From: Methylocystis sp. MJC1
Lineage (GTDB): Bacteria; Pseudomonadota; Alphaproteobacteria; Rhizobiales; Beijerinckiaceae
Length of the DNA stretch: 64,000 nt
Direction of reading: 5' to 3'
NCBI RefSeq assembly: GCF_026427715.1
Contig: NZ_CP107558.1
Coordinates: 1,835,001 to 1,899,000 of the forward strand
The notes beneath the pieces were generated by a model. It was not told where the DNA came from. It saw only the letters and a list, made by a program, of their open reading frames with translations, and ran no database searches. This document shows positions 36,253 to 44,817 of the stretch, in pieces. The position numbers and the translations under genes were made by a program. Each line of letters opens with the position of its first letter. Positions within the stretch are counted from its first letter, which is position 1.

Positions 36253-36873
36253 TCACGCCTTCGCCAGCTCCTTGAGCCCCTGGCGGATCAACGCGCCCGT
36301 TTCTGCGCCTTCGCCGAGCGCCTTCACGCTGGCGGCGACGGCGGCGGCGGCTTGCGGGCGGGCGTAGCCAAGATTGACCAGCGCCGAAATGGCGTCGCGC
36401 ACGGCGGAGGGGGCGGCCGAATCTTCATCTGCGCCGACAAGCTTCGCCACCACGGGGTCGATCGCCGTGAAGGCCGGCGCTTTATCCTTCAACTCCGCCA
36501 CGATACGGGCGGCAAGCTTGGGGCCGACGCCGGAGGCGCGCGCCACCATGGCCTTGTCTTGCGTCGCGATGGCGGACCCCAGCTCGGAGACCGAGAAGAT
36601 CGAGAGAATCCCAAGCGCAACCTTCGAGCCGACGCCCTGAACCGTCTGCAGCAGCTTGAACCATTCGCGCTCGGCCTCGGCCTCGAAGCCGAAGAGCTTG
36701 ATCGCATCCTCGCGCACTTGCGTCTCGATCGAGAGCGCCGCCGCCTCGCCGGGACGGGGCAGCTTCTGCAGCGTCCGCCCCGAGCAGTGCACGACGTAGC
36801 CGACGCCGTTCACGTCGAGGATGACGTAATCCTCGCCATAGCTGTCGATGAGGCCCTTGAGCTTGCCGATCAT
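36253..36873 (-). CDS. ruvA: Holliday junction DNA-binding protein RuvA
   Basis: This 206-residue protein forms the tetramer that holds the four-way junction for RuvB. The N-terminal OB domain ([20 protein letters not shown]) is followed by paired helix-hairpin-helix motifs ([31 protein letters not shown]). The C-terminal RuvB-binding domain ends [12 protein letters not shown]. Start and size are normal. Confidence 0.96.
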   Translation of the reverse strand: MIGKLKGLIDSYGEDYVILDVNGVGYVVHCSGRTLQKLPRPGEAAALSIETQVREDAIKLFGFEAEAEREWFKLLQTVQGVGSKVALGILSIFSVSELGSAIATQDKAMVARASGVGPKLAARIVAELKDKAPAFTAIDPVVAKLVGADEDSAAPSAVRDAISALVNLGYARPQAAAAVAASVKALGEGAETGALIRQGLKELAKA

Positions 36874-36883
36874 GACGGGCCGA

Positions 36884-37276
36884 TCACAGTTTGCCGCAGC
36901 GCGTGAAAACCGCGCTTTTGGTTCCGTCGGCCCAGAGAATCTGCAGCCCGGCGGCGTCGAGGACGAGGGTGAAGCTCTCCTTGCGCGGCTGGCCCGGCTC
37001 CTCGCCCAGACAAGAGCGGGCCATCACCGCATAGACCGCGCGGCCGCCCTTGTTCTCTGTCTGGTCATAGGAGACGCCCTTGCAGCCGAGGGTCGGCAAA
37101 GTGACGGCGTCTTCCGCGAGGGTGACGAAATAATCCTTGGCCTTGCAGGCGGCGCCGTCGAGCGCATAGCGGCCGACCGGCGAGTCCTTTCCGGCCGAGG
37201 CGGCCAGGGCAGGGCAGGGCAAGATCGTACCCGAGAATACGGCGGCGAGCGCCGCGTAGAGGAGAGTCTTTTTCAT
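36884..37276 (-). CDS. Exported protein between ruvC and ruvA
   Basis: This 130-residue protein has a signal peptide ([20 protein letters not shown], cleavage near ALA). The mature domain has four cysteines (AACKAKD, LGCKGV, RSCLGE, TRCGKL) that suggest two disulfides, and the segment [20 protein letters not shown]. The ATG overlaps the ruvC stop by ATGA, and ruvA follows 10 nt later, so it is translated inside the ruv operon. I do not recognise the family. Confidence 0.75.
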   Translation of the reverse strand: MKKTLLYAALAAVFSGTILPCPALAASAGKDSPVGRYALDGAACKAKDYFVTLAEDAVTLPTLGCKGVSYDQTENKGGRAVYAVMARSCLGEEPGQPRKESFTLVLDAAGLQILWADGTKSAVFTRCGKL

Positions 37277-37782
37277 CCGATCGCTTTCCTTAGCGCGCGG
37301 GCGCCACGGTGCTGGGCATGGCATATCGCGACCGCCAGCGCGTCGGCGGCGTCCGCTGACGAGGCCTGGCTTGCCGGCAGCAGCACGCGCACCATCATCT
37401 GAACCTGCGCCTTTTCGGCGTGGCCGGCGCCGACCACGGTCTTTTTCACGAGATTGGCCGCATATTCGCCGATGACCAGCCCGGCGAGCGCCGGCGCCAT
37501 CAACGCCACGCCGCGCGCCTGTCCAAGCTTGAGCGTCGACTGCGGGTCGCGGTTGACGAAGGTCTCCTCCACCGCCGCTTCATCAGGCTGGTAGTCGGCG
37601 ATGACCCCCATCAGGCCTTCATGGAGCTGGCGAAGCCGGTGGCCCATATCGAGCGAAGCGTCCGACTTCACGCGCCCGCAGGCGACGAAGGAGAGCCGCG
37701 ATCCTTGGGATTCGATCACGCCCCAGCCGGTGTTTCTAAGGCCAGGGTCGATGCCGAGAATGCGAATCGGAGGGGAAAGCAT
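37273..37782 (-). CDS. ruvC: Holliday junction resolvase RuvC
   Basis: This 169-residue RNase H-fold nuclease cuts junctions held by RuvAB. The four catalytic acids lie in [14 protein letters not shown] (first Asp about 12), [11 protein letters not shown] (Glu) and [16 protein letters not shown] (two Asp). Start and length are normal. It heads the operon ruvC-(exported protein)-ruvA. Confidence 0.96.
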   Translation of the reverse strand: MLSPPIRILGIDPGLRNTGWGVIESQGSRLSFVACGRVKSDASLDMGHRLRQLHEGLMGVIADYQPDEAAVEETFVNRDPQSTLKLGQARGVALMAPALAGLVIGEYAANLVKKTVVGAGHAEKAQVQMMVRVLLPASQASSADAADALAVAICHAQHRGARALRKAIG

Positions 37783-37886
37783 AAGCGAGGGTAACCGAAA
37801 CGCCGCCGCTGTGGCGAGGGCGGTCCCGCAAGGCTGAGGAGAGCTTCGGTATCTAAACCGTAAACATTCAGAACGGGAGATTCGCG

Positions 37887-38327
37887 ATGCAAGCCTTGCC
37901 CTTTATCAAACAGTTGCGTTCACGCCTCAAGATCGAGTTCGCCGCGACTCCCGAATGCCTGGAGCTGGAAAGAACCGAGCGGATGCTCAGCATCTATGAG
38001 CAGATCGTCATTCAAAAAGGACTGCAGAGGAAAGAGATCGGGCCCAAGGCGCTGAGAGCTTTCGAGCATTTCTTCGCGGTCGTCCACGACGCCTATCCGG
38101 AAGAGAAGGCCCCGCCGATTCGTCTGAAGGAGCCCCTGCGCGCAGCCCCTGTCGCGGCTCCCGTGGCCCGTGCTTCAGCTGCCGTCGCAGCTCCTGTGAC
38201 CCGCGCCCCCGCTGTTGCCGCAGCTCCCGTGGCGCCTCGCTCCGCAGCTCCTCGCGCCCCCGCGGCCGCGCCGGGCCCGGCCTCTGCGCCCTTCGCCAGA
38301 TGGATCAAGGCGGCGGAGGTCGCCTAG
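37887..38327 (+). CDS. Cytosolic protein with Ala/Pro-rich tail, unknown
   Basis: This 146-residue protein has a helical N-terminal half ([20 protein letters not shown], then [20 protein letters not shown]) and a low-complexity Ala/Pro/Val tail (about 84-135) with repeats such as [18 protein letters not shown]. It ends with [19 protein letters not shown] lies 8-9 nt before the ATG. The tail could be a flexible linker to a short C-terminal docking peptide. The family is not recognised. Confidence 0.65.
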   Translation: MQALPFIKQLRSRLKIEFAATPECLELERTERMLSIYEQIVIQKGLQRKEIGPKALRAFEHFFAVVHDAYPEEKAPPIRLKEPLRAAPVAAPVARASAAVAAPVTRAPAVAAAPVAPRSAAPRAPAAAPGPASAPFARWIKAAEVA

Positions 38328-38357
38328 CCCTACTACGGCGGAGGCGTCGGCGGCGTT

Positions 38358-38792
38358 CTATTCCGCCTTTTCCTCCGCCTGCGCCACCGCATCGGCGACA
38401 GCGTCGAAAGCGAGCATGGTCGAACCGTGCCGCGCCTTATAGTCCCGCACGGGTTCGAGCAGAGCGAGATCGGCCCATTTGCCGGTCGGGGGCGGGCCAT
38501 TTTCTTTCAGCATTTTCCGCAGCGCGTCGCGGGCCTCGCGCAATTCGTCGGGCGTCGCGCCGATCACATTGCGCGCCATGATCGAGGCGGAGGCCTGACC
38601 GAGCGCGCAAGCTTTCAGCTCATGTGCATAATCGGTCACCTTGCCGTCGCGCAGGGTGAGATCGACGGTGATCGTCGAGCCGCAGAGCTTCGAATAGCCT
38701 TTGGCGGTGGCGTCCGGACTCGCAAGGCGGCCGAGCCGCGGGATGTTTCCGGCGAGTTCCAGAATGCGGGCGTTGTAGACCTTGTCGAGCAT
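38358..38792 (-). CDS. IscU/SufU-like iron-sulfur scaffold protein
   Basis: This 144-residue protein of the NifU-N/IscU/SufU family has the first ligand Cys in SKLCGSTITVD and the second in ELKACALGQASASIM. At the third Cys position of IscU/SufU it reads KARHGSTMLAFD, with no Cys. That variant is common to alphaproteobacterial relatives encoded near folE, so it is probably real, but classical scaffold activity is doubtful. The ATG at 38792 gives MLDKVYNARIL; a GTG at 38810 adds six residues. It diverges from folE-hisI. Confidence 0.85.
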   Translation of the reverse strand: MLDKVYNARILELAGNIPRLGRLASPDATAKGYSKLCGSTITVDLTLRDGKVTDYAHELKACALGQASASIMARNVIGATPDELREARDALRKMLKENGPPPTGKWADLALLEPVRDYKARHGSTMLAFDAVADAVAQAEEKAE

Positions 38793-39049
38793 ATTGGGCG
38801 CGGGCTTCACAGGCGGGGCTTACCTTCGCTCCCGCTGATCTCTATATAGAACACCCGAGGGCTCATGCGAAAGCATAAGTCCCGGCGTAACGCCGAGGCG
38901 CCGCAATTTTTGCATGGCTCAGGCGAAGTCTCGAATTTTCGCGAATTCTCGGGTGAGGGGCGATGATTTGAGGTTAATTTCCCTTGCGTCTTGAGCGCAG
39001 GGGACTCTGCGTTGCGGGTTTTGCGACGCGATTGTCGAGGAGGCTCCAC

Positions 39050-39751
39050 ATGGATGACGTGGTTAAGACCTTTCCAGTTCGCCCCAGCTTTGAAGAAGAC
39101 CGCAACAGTAAAGTGACCGATTCCACCTCCTCGACCAAGAACCCCGCCGCCGCGCAGCAATCCGAAAAGACCACGCTCGAACGCCCCAGCCGCGAGGAGG
39201 CCGAGGCTGCGGTTCGGACCCTCTTGCGCTGGGCTGGCGACAATCCCGACCGTGAAGGCCTTCTCGAGACGCCGCGCCGTGTCGTCAAGGCCTATGAGGA
39301 ATTCTTCCGAGGCTACGCCGAGAGCCCGGACCAGGTGCTTTCCCGCGTATTCGAGGAGGTGGAGGGATATAACGACCTCGTGCTGGTGCGCGACATTCCG
39401 TTCACCTCGCATTGCGAGCATCATGTGGTGCCCTTCATCGGGAAGGCGCATATCGCCTATTATCCGACGGGCGGCGTCGTGGGGCTTTCCAAGCTCGCTC
39501 GTCTCGTCGACGTCTTCGCCAAGCGCCTGCAGACGCAGGAGGCCATGACCGCGCAGATTGCCGAGGCCATCGAGACGCATCTCGATCCGCGCGGCGTCGC
39601 CGTGCTGGTCGAGGCCGAACATATGTGCATGTCGATGCGCGGCGTCTTGAAACAGGGCTCCTCCACCGTCACCGTCCAGTTCTCCGGCGTCTTTCAGGAT
39701 GATCCTGCGCAGCAGGCACATTTCTACACGCTGCTGCGCGGCGCGCGCTGA
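39050..39751 (+). CDS. folE: GTP cyclohydrolase I
   Basis: This 233-residue enzyme makes 7,8-dihydroneopterin triphosphate from GTP, the first step to folate. Zinc ligands and catalytic His lie in [20 protein letters not shown] and [28 protein letters not shown] is the family N-terminal motif. The first 45 residues are a low-complexity extension. GAGGAGG precedes the ATG at 39050. Its stop overlaps the hisI ATG (TGATG). Confidence 0.95.
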   Translation: MDDVVKTFPVRPSFEEDRNSKVTDSTSSTKNPAAAQQSEKTTLERPSREEAEAAVRTLLRWAGDNPDREGLLETPRRVVKAYEEFFRGYAESPDQVLSRVFEEVEGYNDLVLVRDIPFTSHCEHHVVPFIGKAHIAYYPTGGVVGLSKLARLVDVFAKRLQTQEAMTAQIAEAIETHLDPRGVAVLVEAEHMCMSMRGVLKQGSSTVTVQFSGVFQDDPAQQAHFYTLLRGAR

Positions 39752-40140
39752 TGGCCGACGATAAAGCAGCGCTGGAAGAGGGGAGCGCATTCGCCCCCCG
39801 CTTCGACGCGAACGGTCTCATCGTCTGCGTGACGGTCGAGGCGGCGACGCGCGAGATACTCATGGTCGCCTATATGAACCAGCTCGCGCTCGATAAGACG
39901 ATCGAGACCGGGATCGCCCACTACTGGTCGCGCTCGCGCAACGCGCTCTGGCGCAAGGGCGACACCTCCGGGCAGGTTCAGCGAGTCGTTTCCCTTTCCG
40001 TCGATTGCGATCAGGACGCCATTCAGCTGATGGTCGAGGCGGGCGGCGACGGCAAGGCCTGCCATACGGGCCGCAAGTCGTGCTTCTACCGCAGCCTCGT
40101 CAGCGAGGACGGGGAGCGTCGGCTGGCTTTCACGGAGTGA
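39751..40140 (+). CDS. hisI: Phosphoribosyl-AMP cyclohydrolase
   Basis: This 129-residue enzyme catalyses the third step of histidine synthesis, hydrolysing the N1-C6 bond of PR-AMP. Signatures are [24 protein letters not shown] (metal Asp/Cys) and [12 protein letters not shown] (zinc Cys/His). It is the stand-alone cyclohydrolase form typical of alphaproteobacteria. Translation is coupled to folE by TGATG. Confidence 0.95.
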   Translation: MADDKAALEEGSAFAPRFDANGLIVCVTVEAATREILMVAYMNQLALDKTIETGIAHYWSRSRNALWRKGDTSGQVQRVVSLSVDCDQDAIQLMVEAGGDGKACHTGRKSCFYRSLVSEDGERRLAFTE

Positions 40141-40144
40141 GCCC

Positions 40145-40651
40145 GTGCGAAAGCGGCTCCTCATCTATGCGATGGCGCTGCCGCTTTTATTTGGGATCGC
40201 GCGCGGCGACGAATTGCGAAGCGCGCGCGAGGCCGTAGATCGCGCCTTGAAAAACGACGACGGCGGCGGGCTTGTCGCGCGTCAATCCGCCTGTCCCCAA
40301 TCGGCCGACGACGGTTCTGAATATGTCACACGGGTGGAGATCATGCCCGTTGGCGACTCTGCGGACGCCACATTGATCGACAGCGCCATGTGCGGGGGTG
40401 GAAACAAGCACGGCCAATATCTCGTCGTCACGCGCCACGGCAAAAGCCGTCTCGTCACGGACGCGGAAATCGGCGACATGAGCTTCCTGGGGGAGATCAG
40501 CCGTGTCGACGGAAACAAGGTCTTCCTGTCTGGCAACCGGTGGCTTCCCGACGATCCGCATTGCTGCCCGTCCCGGCGCGCCGTGCTGGAATATGACATC
40601 GAGACCGGCAAGCACAGTCTCAAGCTCACGTCCAGAAGATTGGGGAACTGA
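40145..40651 (+). CDS. Exported protein of unknown function
   Basis: This 168-residue protein has a GTG start; GGAG lies in the overlap with the hisI stop. The signal peptide is MRKRLLIYAMALPLLFGIARG. Cysteines occur as SACPQS, SAMCGGG and DPHCCPSRR, a pattern for disulfides. The C-terminal half looks like a beta-sandwich (GQYLVVTRHGKSRLVTDAEI). It is the third gene of the folE-hisI unit by position. No function is recognised. Confidence 0.7.
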   Translation: MRKRLLIYAMALPLLFGIARGDELRSAREAVDRALKNDDGGGLVARQSACPQSADDGSEYVTRVEIMPVGDSADATLIDSAMCGGGNKHGQYLVVTRHGKSRLVTDAEIGDMSFLGEISRVDGNKVFLSGNRWLPDDPHCCPSRRAVLEYDIETGKHSLKLTSRRLGN

Positions 40652-40686
40652 CGGTCGTCGGGATTCGCCATGGCGCGCATCGAAAG

Positions 40687-41565
40687 ATGCGACGATCGAC
40701 TGCGATCTTTCCCCGAGGCAAGGGCGTTGATCCCAGCTGCCGCATTCGCTTCAAGCTCGGCTGGATCGGGGGGCAATTGACGACCGCCAAATATCCCGGC
40801 TCAGGCGAGGATCAGTGCGAAGAGGTTTGCGTCGGGAGCGTCGCATCGGCGATTTTCGCCACTATCGTCGTGGCCCTCGGCGCTTTCGCAATCGATGCGA
40901 CGCTCGTGCTTTCGACTTTGCTGCTCTCGAGCGCCGCCAACGTCCAGTGGACGGTCCATCACGTGCTGTCGGCGGTCGTGATTGCGCTCGCCAACAACGT
41001 GGACAATCTTGGCGCGCGGTTGGCGTATAGCGTTCAAGGGACGAAGGTCAGCGGCCCCATCAACGCCTGGATTTCGGTCATCACCTTTTTCATCTCGGCG
41101 GCGGCGGCCTATTTCGGCCGCTCGATCATCGCGATGCTCGGCAGCGAATTCGCGTCGATCGTCGCTATGGCGATGCTGTGCGCCCTGGGCGTTTGGATGA
41201 TTCTCCACGCACGCCTGCAAAGCTGGCACGAGAGAATCCACGAGAAAAAAACTGCGCCGACGCACGTCACGATCTTTGCGAAGCCGCATCACGCCGACAT
41301 CGACGATTCCCAACATATCGACTTCGTAGAAGGCACCGTGCTGGGCTTCGCCTTGTCGATCAACAATGTCGGCGGGGGCCTGTCGGCGGGCGTCCTGGGC
41401 GTCGATCCGCTGCTGGTGGGCTTCCTATCGGCGGTGATCAGCTTCTGCGCACTTTTCGCTGGAAACTACGTCGCCGATTTCTTTATTCAGAAGCGCATAT
41501 CGGACAAAGCTGCGATTATCGGCGGCGGCGCCTTGATCGTGATCGGGGTGAAGCAGCTTTTCTGA
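40687..41565 (+). CDS. YtaF/MntP-like membrane protein
   Basis: This protein of up to 292 residues has five or six helices. ALANNVDNLGARLAYSVQG and ALSINNVGGGLSAGVLGVDP are the paired Asn/Asp and Asn-Asn-Gly motifs of the MntP/YtaF family (Mn efflux or sporulation membrane protein). The first 80 residues before TVHHVLSAVVIALAN do not look like the family, so a GTG at 40963 is a possible true start. It precedes the DUF2190 gene by 31 nt. Confidence 0.75.
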   Translation: MRRSTAIFPRGKGVDPSCRIRFKLGWIGGQLTTAKYPGSGEDQCEEVCVGSVASAIFATIVVALGAFAIDATLVLSTLLLSSAANVQWTVHHVLSAVVIALANNVDNLGARLAYSVQGTKVSGPINAWISVITFFISAAAAYFGRSIIAMLGSEFASIVAMAMLCALGVWMILHARLQSWHERIHEKKTAPTHVTIFAKPHHADIDDSQHIDFVEGTVLGFALSINNVGGGLSAGVLGVDPLLVGFLSAVISFCALFAGNYVADFFIQKRISDKAAIIGGGALIVIGVKQLF

Positions 41566-41596
41566 CGCGTGCGCGTCTGCCGGAAAAGGAGTCGAG

Positions 41597-41932
41597 GTGG
41601 AAGAGATCTTTCCGTCCGAGTCAGACATCATCATGGTTCCCGCGCCCGATGGCGGGGTAAGGCGGGGTGAGCTCCTCATCATCGGGAAGCTTTGCGGCGT
41701 CGCAACAGACGCGGCGGAGGCGGGGCAGGAAGTCGAAATCCTTATGGAGGGGTGCTTCGACTTTCCCAAGGATGGCGGCGCAATGTCTCTCGGCTCCCCT
41801 GTGTATTGGGACGCGACGGACAAACGAGCTTCGGCCACGGCCCAGGGTCGCACGCGCATCGGAGTCGCTATCGGCGCAGCGCCTCCCGAGGTCGAGATCG
41901 TTCGCGTGCGTCTCGACGGATTTATTTCTTAG
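41597..41932 (+). CDS. DUF2190-family protein (phage-like)
   Basis: This 111-residue protein matches the DUF2190 pattern: GELLIIGKLCGVATDAAEAG, GCFDFPKDGG, LGSPVYWDATDK and RIGVAIGAAPPE, a small beta-barrel. Relatives are mostly phage structural or head-decoration-like proteins. AAAAGGAG stands 5-6 nt before its GTG, so expression is likely strong. No other phage gene is near. It directly follows the YtaF-like gene. Confidence 0.75.
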   Translation: MEEIFPSESDIIMVPAPDGGVRRGELLIIGKLCGVATDAAEAGQEVEILMEGCFDFPKDGGAMSLGSPVYWDATDKRASATAQGRTRIGVAIGAAPPEVEIVRVRLDGFIS

Positions 41933-42058
41933 CGGCCTCTTCTACCGCCGCAAAATAAGCGTGGCCGTGCGGCTGGTGGTTAACCTTCTGGCCATTTTCC
42001 CGGCGCAGCCTCGCTCCCATATAAGGAAATTCAAAGAGCAGACGACTGAGCGGGAAGT

Positions 42059-43117
42059 ATGATGCTATCGTTGCTTAGACGCACGGATACCGTCACCAGC
42101 GAAGCGCGGGACGTGATGAGCGCAGCAGAGTCCGATCCCGGGACGACGACTCCCCCTGCGGTCATCGGCGACGCCGACGATGGGCGCGCCCGGCGGCGGG
42201 GTCAGCCGCTGATCGGTCTCGCCCTTGGCGCCGGCGCGGCGCGAGGCTGGTCGCATATCGGCGTGCTGCGCGAGCTCGCGGAGCAAGGCATTCACCCGGA
42301 CATCATCGCAGGCACCTCGATCGGCGCCGTTGTCGGCGGCTGCTACGCGGCGGGCAGGCTCGACGCGATCGAGACTTTCGCGCGGTCGCTGACGCGCCGG
42401 CGCGTCTTCACGCTGATGGATCTCTCTTTCTCTGGCGCCAGCTTGATCACTGGCGAAAGGCTCAAGGCGGCGCTCGAGCAGGAGCTCGATAGCTTCACCA
42501 TCGAGGAGCTCCCCATTCCCTTTGCCGCCGTGGCGACCGAGGTCGGCACGGGTCACGAGGTCTGGCTCCAACAGGGGCCGCTCGCTCATGCAATCCGCGC
42601 TTCCTACGCGCTACCGGGCATTTTCGAGCCGGTGCGAGTCGGCGACCGCTGGCTTTTCGACGGCGCTTTGGTCAATCCCGTGCCGGTGACGGTTTGCCGC
42701 GCGCTCGGCGCCGAGTTCGTCATCGCCGTGAACGTCACGGCCGACACCATGTATCGCGCCCGCGTCATCCATGACGCTGCGACGGCGAAAAAGGCGGCGG
42801 AGGCGGGGCCTTTCGCCGAGAAGCCCGACATCTCCTTGATCGACCGCATTTTGCCGCGTTATTTCGACCGCCAGCAGGGCGATGCGCCCAATGTCGCGAC
42901 AGCGATGATCGACGCCTTCAACATCATCCAGGACCGCATTCTGCGCTCGCGGCTTGCGGGCGACCCTCCCGACGCCACCATCACCGCGCGGATGGAGGAT
43001 ATCGGCATGTTCGATTTCCACAAGGCGGATCAGCTCATTAACGTTGGCCGGTCCGCCGCCAAACGGGCGCTGCCCAACATCTTCGCGCACATTCCCATCC
43101 CGGGCGCGACCGCCTGA
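42059..43117 (+). CDS. Patatin-like phospholipase, RssA type
   Basis: This 352-residue serine hydrolase has the oxyanion loop GLALGAGAARGWSHIGVLR (about 53-71). The nucleophile Ser lies in IIAGTSIGAVVGG (GXSXG) and the dyad Asp in WLFDGALVNPVPV. This is the catalytic dyad of bacterial patatins. No signal peptide is present, so it is cytosolic or peripheral. GGGAAGT precedes ATG at 42059; a second ATG follows directly. The lipid substrate is unknown. Confidence 0.92.
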   Translation: MMLSLLRRTDTVTSEARDVMSAAESDPGTTTPPAVIGDADDGRARRRGQPLIGLALGAGAARGWSHIGVLRELAEQGIHPDIIAGTSIGAVVGGCYAAGRLDAIETFARSLTRRRVFTLMDLSFSGASLITGERLKAALEQELDSFTIEELPIPFAAVATEVGTGHEVWLQQGPLAHAIRASYALPGIFEPVRVGDRWLFDGALVNPVPVTVCRALGAEFVIAVNVTADTMYRARVIHDAATAKKAAEAGPFAEKPDISLIDRILPRYFDRQQGDAPNVATAMIDAFNIIQDRILRSRLAGDPPDATITARMEDIGMFDFHKADQLINVGRSAAKRALPNIFAHIPIPGATA

Positions 43118-43172
43118 GGCGTCGTGCGATCGCAGGGGCGCGCCTTTCCGCTTGAGCCGCTCGCCAGGGGGT

Positions 43173-43275
43173 GTCATTCCCGGCGGGCTGTAAGCCAGAC
43201 CGGGAATCCAGAGCCAAACTAGCGCTAGTTTTGCTCCGGATTCCCGATCGCTCGCTTCGCGGGCGTCGGGAATGA
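43173..43275. repeat. GTCATTCCCGGCGGGC repeat (copy 2)
   Basis: This is the full-length relative of the repeat at 7439, with GTCATTCCCGGCGGGC, CCGGGAATCCAGAGCC, CTAGCGCTAG at the centre, and ATTCCCGATCGCTCGCTTCG. It closes with GTCGGGAATGATA, a terminal inverted repeat of the start. It sits between the convergent patatin and CBS genes. Confidence 0.75.
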
Positions 43276-43337
43276 TATCGAGCCAGAGTGGAATGTTGGC
43301 TTGTGAGCCAGCCAATTAGAGACAGACGCCGCGAAGG

Positions 43338-43769
43338 TCACGCCTGCGCGATATATTCGCGCATGGAGCGGTGCTCCTCCTCGATCACCCGAATGCGGTA
43401 TTTCACAATGTCGCCGATCGACACGAGCCCGCTCAGGCGTCCGTCGCGCAGCACCGGCAGATGGCGCCGCCGTTCCAGCGTCATGGTCTGCATGGTGGAG
43501 TCGACCGTGTCGTTCTCATGGACCGTCAGCGGATTGCTTTGCATATGGCGCTCGACGGGCGATTCCAGCGCCTCAGCCCCGAAGGTTGCGATCGCCGACA
43601 CGAGATCACGCTCCGAAATAATTCCAACGACCTCGCCGGCGCCATCGATGATGACGAGCGCGCCAATGCCGTGGCGCATGAGTTCCTGCGCGACCTCTCG
43701 CATCGTCCGGGAGGGCGGCGAGGTAACGACATGGCGACCCTTTTCGGAAAGTATCATGGCGACGGTCAT
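43338..43769 (-). CDS. Tandem CBS-domain protein
   Basis: This 143-residue protein is built of two CBS domains (about 5-65 and 75-138): GALVIIDGAGEVVGIISERD and HLPVLRDGRLSGLVSIGDIV. CBS pairs bind adenine nucleotides and sense energy state; stand-alone ones often regulate partners. GGAGGAGAAGCC directly upstream fixes the ATG at 43769. A longer upstream open frame has no family match. It lies downstream of the rhomboid gene on the same strand. Confidence 0.9.
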   Translation of the reverse strand: MTVAMILSEKGRHVVTSPPSRTMREVAQELMRHGIGALVIIDGAGEVVGIISERDLVSAIATFGAEALESPVERHMQSNPLTVHENDTVDSTMQTMTLERRRHLPVLRDGRLSGLVSIGDIVKYRIRVIEEEHRSMREYIAQA

Positions 43770-43852
43770 AGGCTTCTCCTCCTCGGCGCAAACCTTTCCC
43801 GCGCGCGCATGCGGCAGCGGCCTGCGGGGGCGGAGAGAGCGGGAGGGAAATC

Positions 43853-44689
43853 CTACCCGCCTCTCCGGGGCCTTGCCCCAAAGCGCCACGCCCAATGATC
43901 GAACGCGCCGAAGGTCAGCAGCCCGAACAGGAAGCCCCCTATATGCGCTTCCCACGCGATGGGTTCGGAGGAGCCCGCCGCCTCGGGGAAAACGCCAAGA
44001 AGGGCGTTGGCTGCGAACCAGACGATAAGAAAAACCATCGCCTGCCTATTCGCGGTCAGCCGCCTCAACGATGCGGTTCGCGCTACGCTCCCGTCGCCAT
44101 CCTCTCCCAGCCGCGCGCCGGGGGTAAATGCGAAACGCACAATCGCGGCCATCGTTCCGGAGATTGCAGCTGAAGCGCCGACGACGGGCGCTGCGTCGAA
44201 CGGATGCAGCGCGAAATGCGTCGCCGCGCCGGCGACCGCGCAGGCCGCGAAGAACAGCAGGAAGAGCGGCGATCCCAGTTTCCGGGCGACTGGCGCGCCG
44301 AAAGCTGCCAGCGTCAGCGCGTTGATGAAAAGATGCGTCCAGCCGCCGTGAAGGAAAGCGTAGGAGAGGGGGGTGACATAGACAGTCGGCCCCGCGGTCA
44401 ACGCCGTCGCGATCTGTTCCTGGACATTGGAGTCGAGCGCCTCGCCCTGGCTCAGCGCAGCGAGCGCGGCTTTGGGCGCCAGGAGGAAGCTCAGCTTCAA
44501 AGGTATGAAGGCGAAGGCGTCGTAGAGCGAGTAGACGAGGCCTTTCGGCGCAAGGGCGACGAAAATTTGAACCGCAGCCATGGCGCCCAGGAGCGCCGTA
44601 ATTACGCCGGGCAGATTGATGAGCCGGTTGTTTTGAATCGCCAAATCATCCTCGCATCTGCTCGACTTGATCCGAATCAAGAAATTCAC
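43853..44689 (-). CDS. Rhomboid-family intramembrane serine protease
   Basis: This 278-residue protein has six or seven helices. HGGWTHLFINALTLAAFG contains the rhomboid His/Asn region, GASAAISG the catalytic Ser (GxS), and EAHIGGFLFGL the catalytic His. The frame opens with a GTG at 44689. A TTG at 44644, preceded by GAGG, would remove the first 15 residues and leave the FNR-like box at 44667-44680 outside the gene. The protein cleaves membrane proteins; the substrate is unknown. Confidence 0.88.
   Translation of the reverse strand: MNFLIRIKSSRCEDDLAIQNNRLINLPGVITALLGAMAAVQIFVALAPKGLVYSLYDAFAFIPLKLSFLLAPKAALAALSQGEALDSNVQEQIATALTAGPTVYVTPLSYAFLHGGWTHLFINALTLAAFGAPVARKLGSPLFLLFFAACAVAGAATHFALHPFDAAPVVGASAAISGTMAAIVRFAFTPGARLGEDGDGSVARTASLRRLTANRQAMVFLIVWFAANALLGVFPEAAGSSEPIAWEAHIGGFLFGLLTFGAFDHWAWRFGARPRRGG
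44667..44680. promoter_or_regulatory. Perfect FNR/FixK/ANR-type binding site
   Basis: TTGATCCGAATCAA is an exact match to the TTGAT-N4-ATCAA consensus bound by FNR/FixK/ANR oxygen regulators, and a perfect dyad (CTTGAT/ATCAAG). A TATAAT lies 14 nt downstream at 44694-44699 on the plus strand. The box is centred about 32 nt before the predicted start, closer than the classical -41.5, so activation, repression or another start point are all possible. Confidence 0.6.
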
Positions 44690-44693
44690 GCGC

Positions 44694-44699
44694 TATAAT
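44694..44699 (+). promoter_or_regulatory. TATAAT -10 element facing the hairpin region
   Basis: This is a perfect TATAAT, rare in such a G+C-rich genome, with TTGATC about 20 nt upstream. It faces right, away from the rhomboid gene, so it would transcribe the structured stretch at 44754-44817 and then the PAS_5 gene. Confidence 0.5.
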
Positions 44700-44753
44700 A
44701 GGGCATGCGAAGGGCCCTATTTGGGGCGTGCAGACACTGGCTGGGGGGAAGGG

Positions 44754-44817
44754 AAGCGATGAGGCGAGGGGGAACGCTGGAGCGTGCATCCCCCCTCGAG
44801 CCGTCTTGTCTTCGCTT
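44754..44817 (+). other. Candidate structured RNA or leader hairpin
   Basis: A nested hairpin is visible: AAGCGA (44754-44759) pairs with TCGCTT (44812-44817), CGAGGGGG (44765-44772) with CCCCCTCG (44791-44798), and ACGCT (44774-44778) with AGCGT (44781-44785). It lies about 50 nt downstream of a TATAAT and far from any gene start (PAS_5 at 45066). It may be a small RNA or a structured 5' leader. No T-run follows closely. Confidence 0.4.

Noticed and set aside
41597..41932. Prophage around the DUF2190 gene
   Set aside because: No integrase, capsid, tail, terminase or att-like repeats flank it.
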